Positions 22,688-23,813 of a stretch of 23,813 nt of DNA are shown here, piece by piece; position 1 is the first letter of the stretch, and the number at the start of each line of letters is the position of its first letter. This DNA is from an uncultured Lachnospiraceae bacterium (GTDB lineage Bacteria > Bacillota > Clostridia > Lachnospirales > Lachnospiraceae): NCBI GenBank assembly GCA_910585075.1, contig CAJUED010000057.1, positions 1-23,813 of the forward strand. The letters run 5' to 3'. The position numbers and the translations under genes were made by a program. The notes under the pieces are model-generated. The model ran no database searches, had not been told where the DNA came from, and saw only the letters and a list, made by a program, of their open reading frames with translations.

Positions 22688-22704
22688 ACAATACACTTGA
22701 TTGT
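22688..22704. repeat. Inverted repeat ACAAT-N7-ATTGT upstream of the XRE gene
   Basis: It lies just before the Shine-Dalgarno of the XRE regulator and could be its autoregulatory operator. A second inverted repeat, AACCAAT (22719-22725) with ATTGGTT (22749-22755), lies next to it. Confidence 0.35.
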
Positions 22705-22742
22705 ATCTTTTTTACACGAACCAATAGTTGGATTGGGGAGAT

Positions 22743-23001
22743 TCAATCATTGGTTGGAAAGCGGAATAGCTGGTGGTGGACCAGATACATGATCAGATCA
22801 TTTTTCCGCCGTTCGGCCATGAGCATGTCACTTTTCTGCAAGATTATCCTGTTCTTTGTCAGGTTCATTTTTCTCTCAATGGGAGTCAGCTGCAGTTCCT
22901 TTCCAAGGAGAAAGCACTTATGGCTGTCCCTGTTGACTACCAGTCCCCGTATAACATACTCATACACCGCATCCTCCTGTTTTGGAATGGAATTGTAATT
23001 T
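22743..23001 (-). pseudogene. VanR-like / VanS-like deletion fusion
   Basis: The minus strand encodes NYNSIPKQEDAVYEYVIRGL and VVNRDSHKCFLLGKELQLTP-IE, the start of an OmpR/VanR-type DNA-binding domain. At about 22865 it switches in frame to MNLTKNRIILQKSDMLMAER-RKNDLIMYLVH, the segment just before the phospho-acceptor His of VanS-like kinases (normally YLAHDLKTPL). It ends out of context (FRFPTND). An internal deletion joined the two genes. The receiver, the rest of the effector domain and the whole kinase core are gone. The sequence upstream, 23002-23097, holds nothing I recognise. Confidence 0.65.
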
Positions 23002-23097
23002 ATTTGCTACAGAATCCCGCCCTGATTCTCTGGAATGATTAACTGCACATACAGGACACTTGTCAGTCAACCTTATGAAAACGAACTGTTTGCTCTT

Positions 23098-23274
23098 TCA
23101 TGAATATTGAAAAAACACGGTAATAAACATAAGGATCCCTACCACTATGGCAGCTATACCCCAAAAAAAGCTTCTCCTGTTTCCGTTCTTTCCATCAGCA
23201 ATCCAAATCAGGCCACGCAGTATAAGAAACAATCCTACAAAAATCGGAATAAACTTTTTAACAGATTCTGTCAT
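23098..23274 (-). CDS. 58-aa two-span membrane protein
   Basis: ATG at 23272-23274 overlaps the previous stop as ATGA. The protein has two hydrophobic spans (FIPIFVGLFLILRGLIWIAD and WGIAAIVVGILMFITVFFQY) around a short basic loop (KNGNRRS). Translational coupling, the clean topology and the stop at 23098-23100 support a real gene. Function unknown, presumably acting with the DUF6608-like protein encoded before it. Confidence 0.65.
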   Translation of the reverse strand: MTESVKKFIPIFVGLFLILRGLIWIADGKNGNRRSFFWGIAAIVVGILMFITVFFQYS

Positions 23275-23684
23275 AACTCTTCTTTTCCTCTCTGCCCTTT
23301 CCTTTTCTTAAAGACACAGGCAGCTGTATTGATGATGCACAGCAACACAAAAAGGCTTGTAAAGTTTATCCAGATATCCCTGTATGCTGTTTTCGCCAAA
23401 GGTTCCCGCAATCCGCTTAAAGCTACATATGCGAACGCCAGCAGCTGAGAGGGAATATATGCAATCAAATACCTGAGAGCTAAAGGCCTGACAGGCAGAT
23501 TCGTACACAGTTCAAATGCCGCTATTCCAATCAGAAGGATCATGGCCCTGTCTAATTCATGCCAGTTGCCGCTTGGATCTTCATAAATCCCATTACAGAG
23601 ATACAAAACACTGCTCAACAGGGTTATGAATGTGTATATCATGGAATAAACTGACACGATACGGACCCATTTTTTCTTATTCAT
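23271..23684 (-). CDS. Four-span membrane protein, DUF6608-like
   Basis: 137 residues with four hydrophobic spans (VSVYSMIYTFITLLSSVLYL, AMILLIGIAAFELC, YLIAYIPSQLLAFAYVALSG, INFTSLFVLLCIINTAACVF) and a basic C-terminus (KKRKGQRGKEEL). It resembles the DUF6608 family of Clostridia (moderate certainty). AAAGGAG precedes the ATG. The gene overlaps the 58-aa membrane protein gene. Confidence 0.7.
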   Translation of the reverse strand: MNKKKWVRIVSVYSMIYTFITLLSSVLYLCNGIYEDPSGNWHELDRAMILLIGIAAFELCTNLPVRPLALRYLIAYIPSQLLAFAYVALSGLREPLAKTAYRDIWINFTSLFVLLCIINTAACVFKKRKGQRGKEEL

Positions 23685-23717
23685 TTTTGCTCCTTTAACT
23701 GCCTCTATAATGACTGC

Positions 23718-23729
23718 TTCTATATAGAA
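23718..23729. repeat. Perfect palindrome TTCTATATAGAA
   Basis: A 12-bp palindrome lies 34 bases upstream of the DUF6608-like gene, in its probable promoter region, with CTGG-AA-CCAG further up. Possible operator; no regulator identified. Confidence 0.3.
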
Positions 23730-23765
23730 ACAGAAATATTTGCAGCTGGTTCCAGTTTTGAATAT

Positions 23766-23809
23766 TATCCCTCTTGGGAGCCACCAGTTTCCCGCTTGAG
23801 AGCCACCGA
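23766..23809. repeat. Two 22-bp direct repeats, probable insertion-sequence end
   Basis: TATCCCTCTTGGGAGCCACC (23766-23785) and TTTCCCGCTTGAGAGCCACC (23788-23807) are tandem copies with a 22-bp period and about 17 of 22 matches. Multiple short terminal repeats of this kind are typical of IS21-family ends, whose transposase bodies would lie beyond the window. Confidence 0.5.
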
Positions 23810-23813
23810 AAAA

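Noticed and set aside
1..23813. CRISPR array, tRNA or rRNA genes
   Set aside because: I saw no regularly spaced repeats of 24-40 bases, no cloverleaf with a T-loop core, and no rRNA signature; a covariance search would be more sensitive.

Overview
The window looks like a stretch of a gut Clostridia chromosome, most likely Lachnospiraceae. Pointers are strong AGGAGG-type ribosome binding sites, frequent ATGA/TGATG gene overlaps, VanR/VanS-, TipA- and HxlR-type regulators, Tn1549/Tn916-type conjugative-element debris and an FMN riboswitch. Nearly every gene is on the minus strand; the one clear plus-strand gene is the HxlR regulator at 11296-11628. The region is accessory and decaying: I count about ten truncated, fused or frameshifted genes.

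Region 1 (1-7060) is a remnant of an integrative element. It holds a large serine recombinase fused to the end of a GHKL-type ATP-binding protein, a VirD4-type coupling-protein fragment, and at the other end the frameshifted C-terminus of a second serine recombinase abutting a broken flavin reductase. Inside is an apparently intact five-gene operon (6539 to 1748) with its own sigma-A promoter and terminator. It encodes a small HTH protein, a 570-aa membrane protein, a 114-aa single-span membrane protein, a 438-aa coiled-coil tail-anchored protein with five copies of an H-x-x-DID-x-x-W repeat, and a CbbX/SpoVK-type AAA+ ATPase. The two membrane proteins share a C-terminal tail. This is the best candidate for an undescribed system: a membrane-bound AAA+ machine carried by a mobile element, possibly for defence.

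Region 2 (7053-11628) is redox and NAD related. A NemR-like TetR regulator precedes an old-yellow-enzyme reductase and the truncated flavin reductase. Then come a sirtuin of the SirTM (ADP-ribosyltransferase) type paired with a jelly-roll protein, and an HxlR regulator transcribed away from them.

Region 3 (11690-13440) has an FMN riboswitch directly upstream of an Smr-domain protein, a MacroD-type macrodomain and a 54-aa protein, with no riboflavin gene in sight. A broken cysteine-rich KTR gene from a conjugative element lies just beyond.

Region 4 (13451-15150) is a DUF2268 HExxH metalloprotein plus a TipA-like MerR regulator with a one-base frameshift, behind a promoter with the 19-bp spacer typical of MerR control.

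Region 5 (15275-18870) is an ABC-transporter/sensor-kinase operon whose kinase has lost its ATPase domain. Region 6 (18899-21375) has membrane proteins, GrpB and a CPBP protease. Region 7 (21583-23813) has a 68-bp imperfect palindrome, a frameshifted XRE-membrane regulator, a VanR-VanS deletion fusion, two small membrane proteins and 22-bp tandem repeats that look like an insertion-sequence end.
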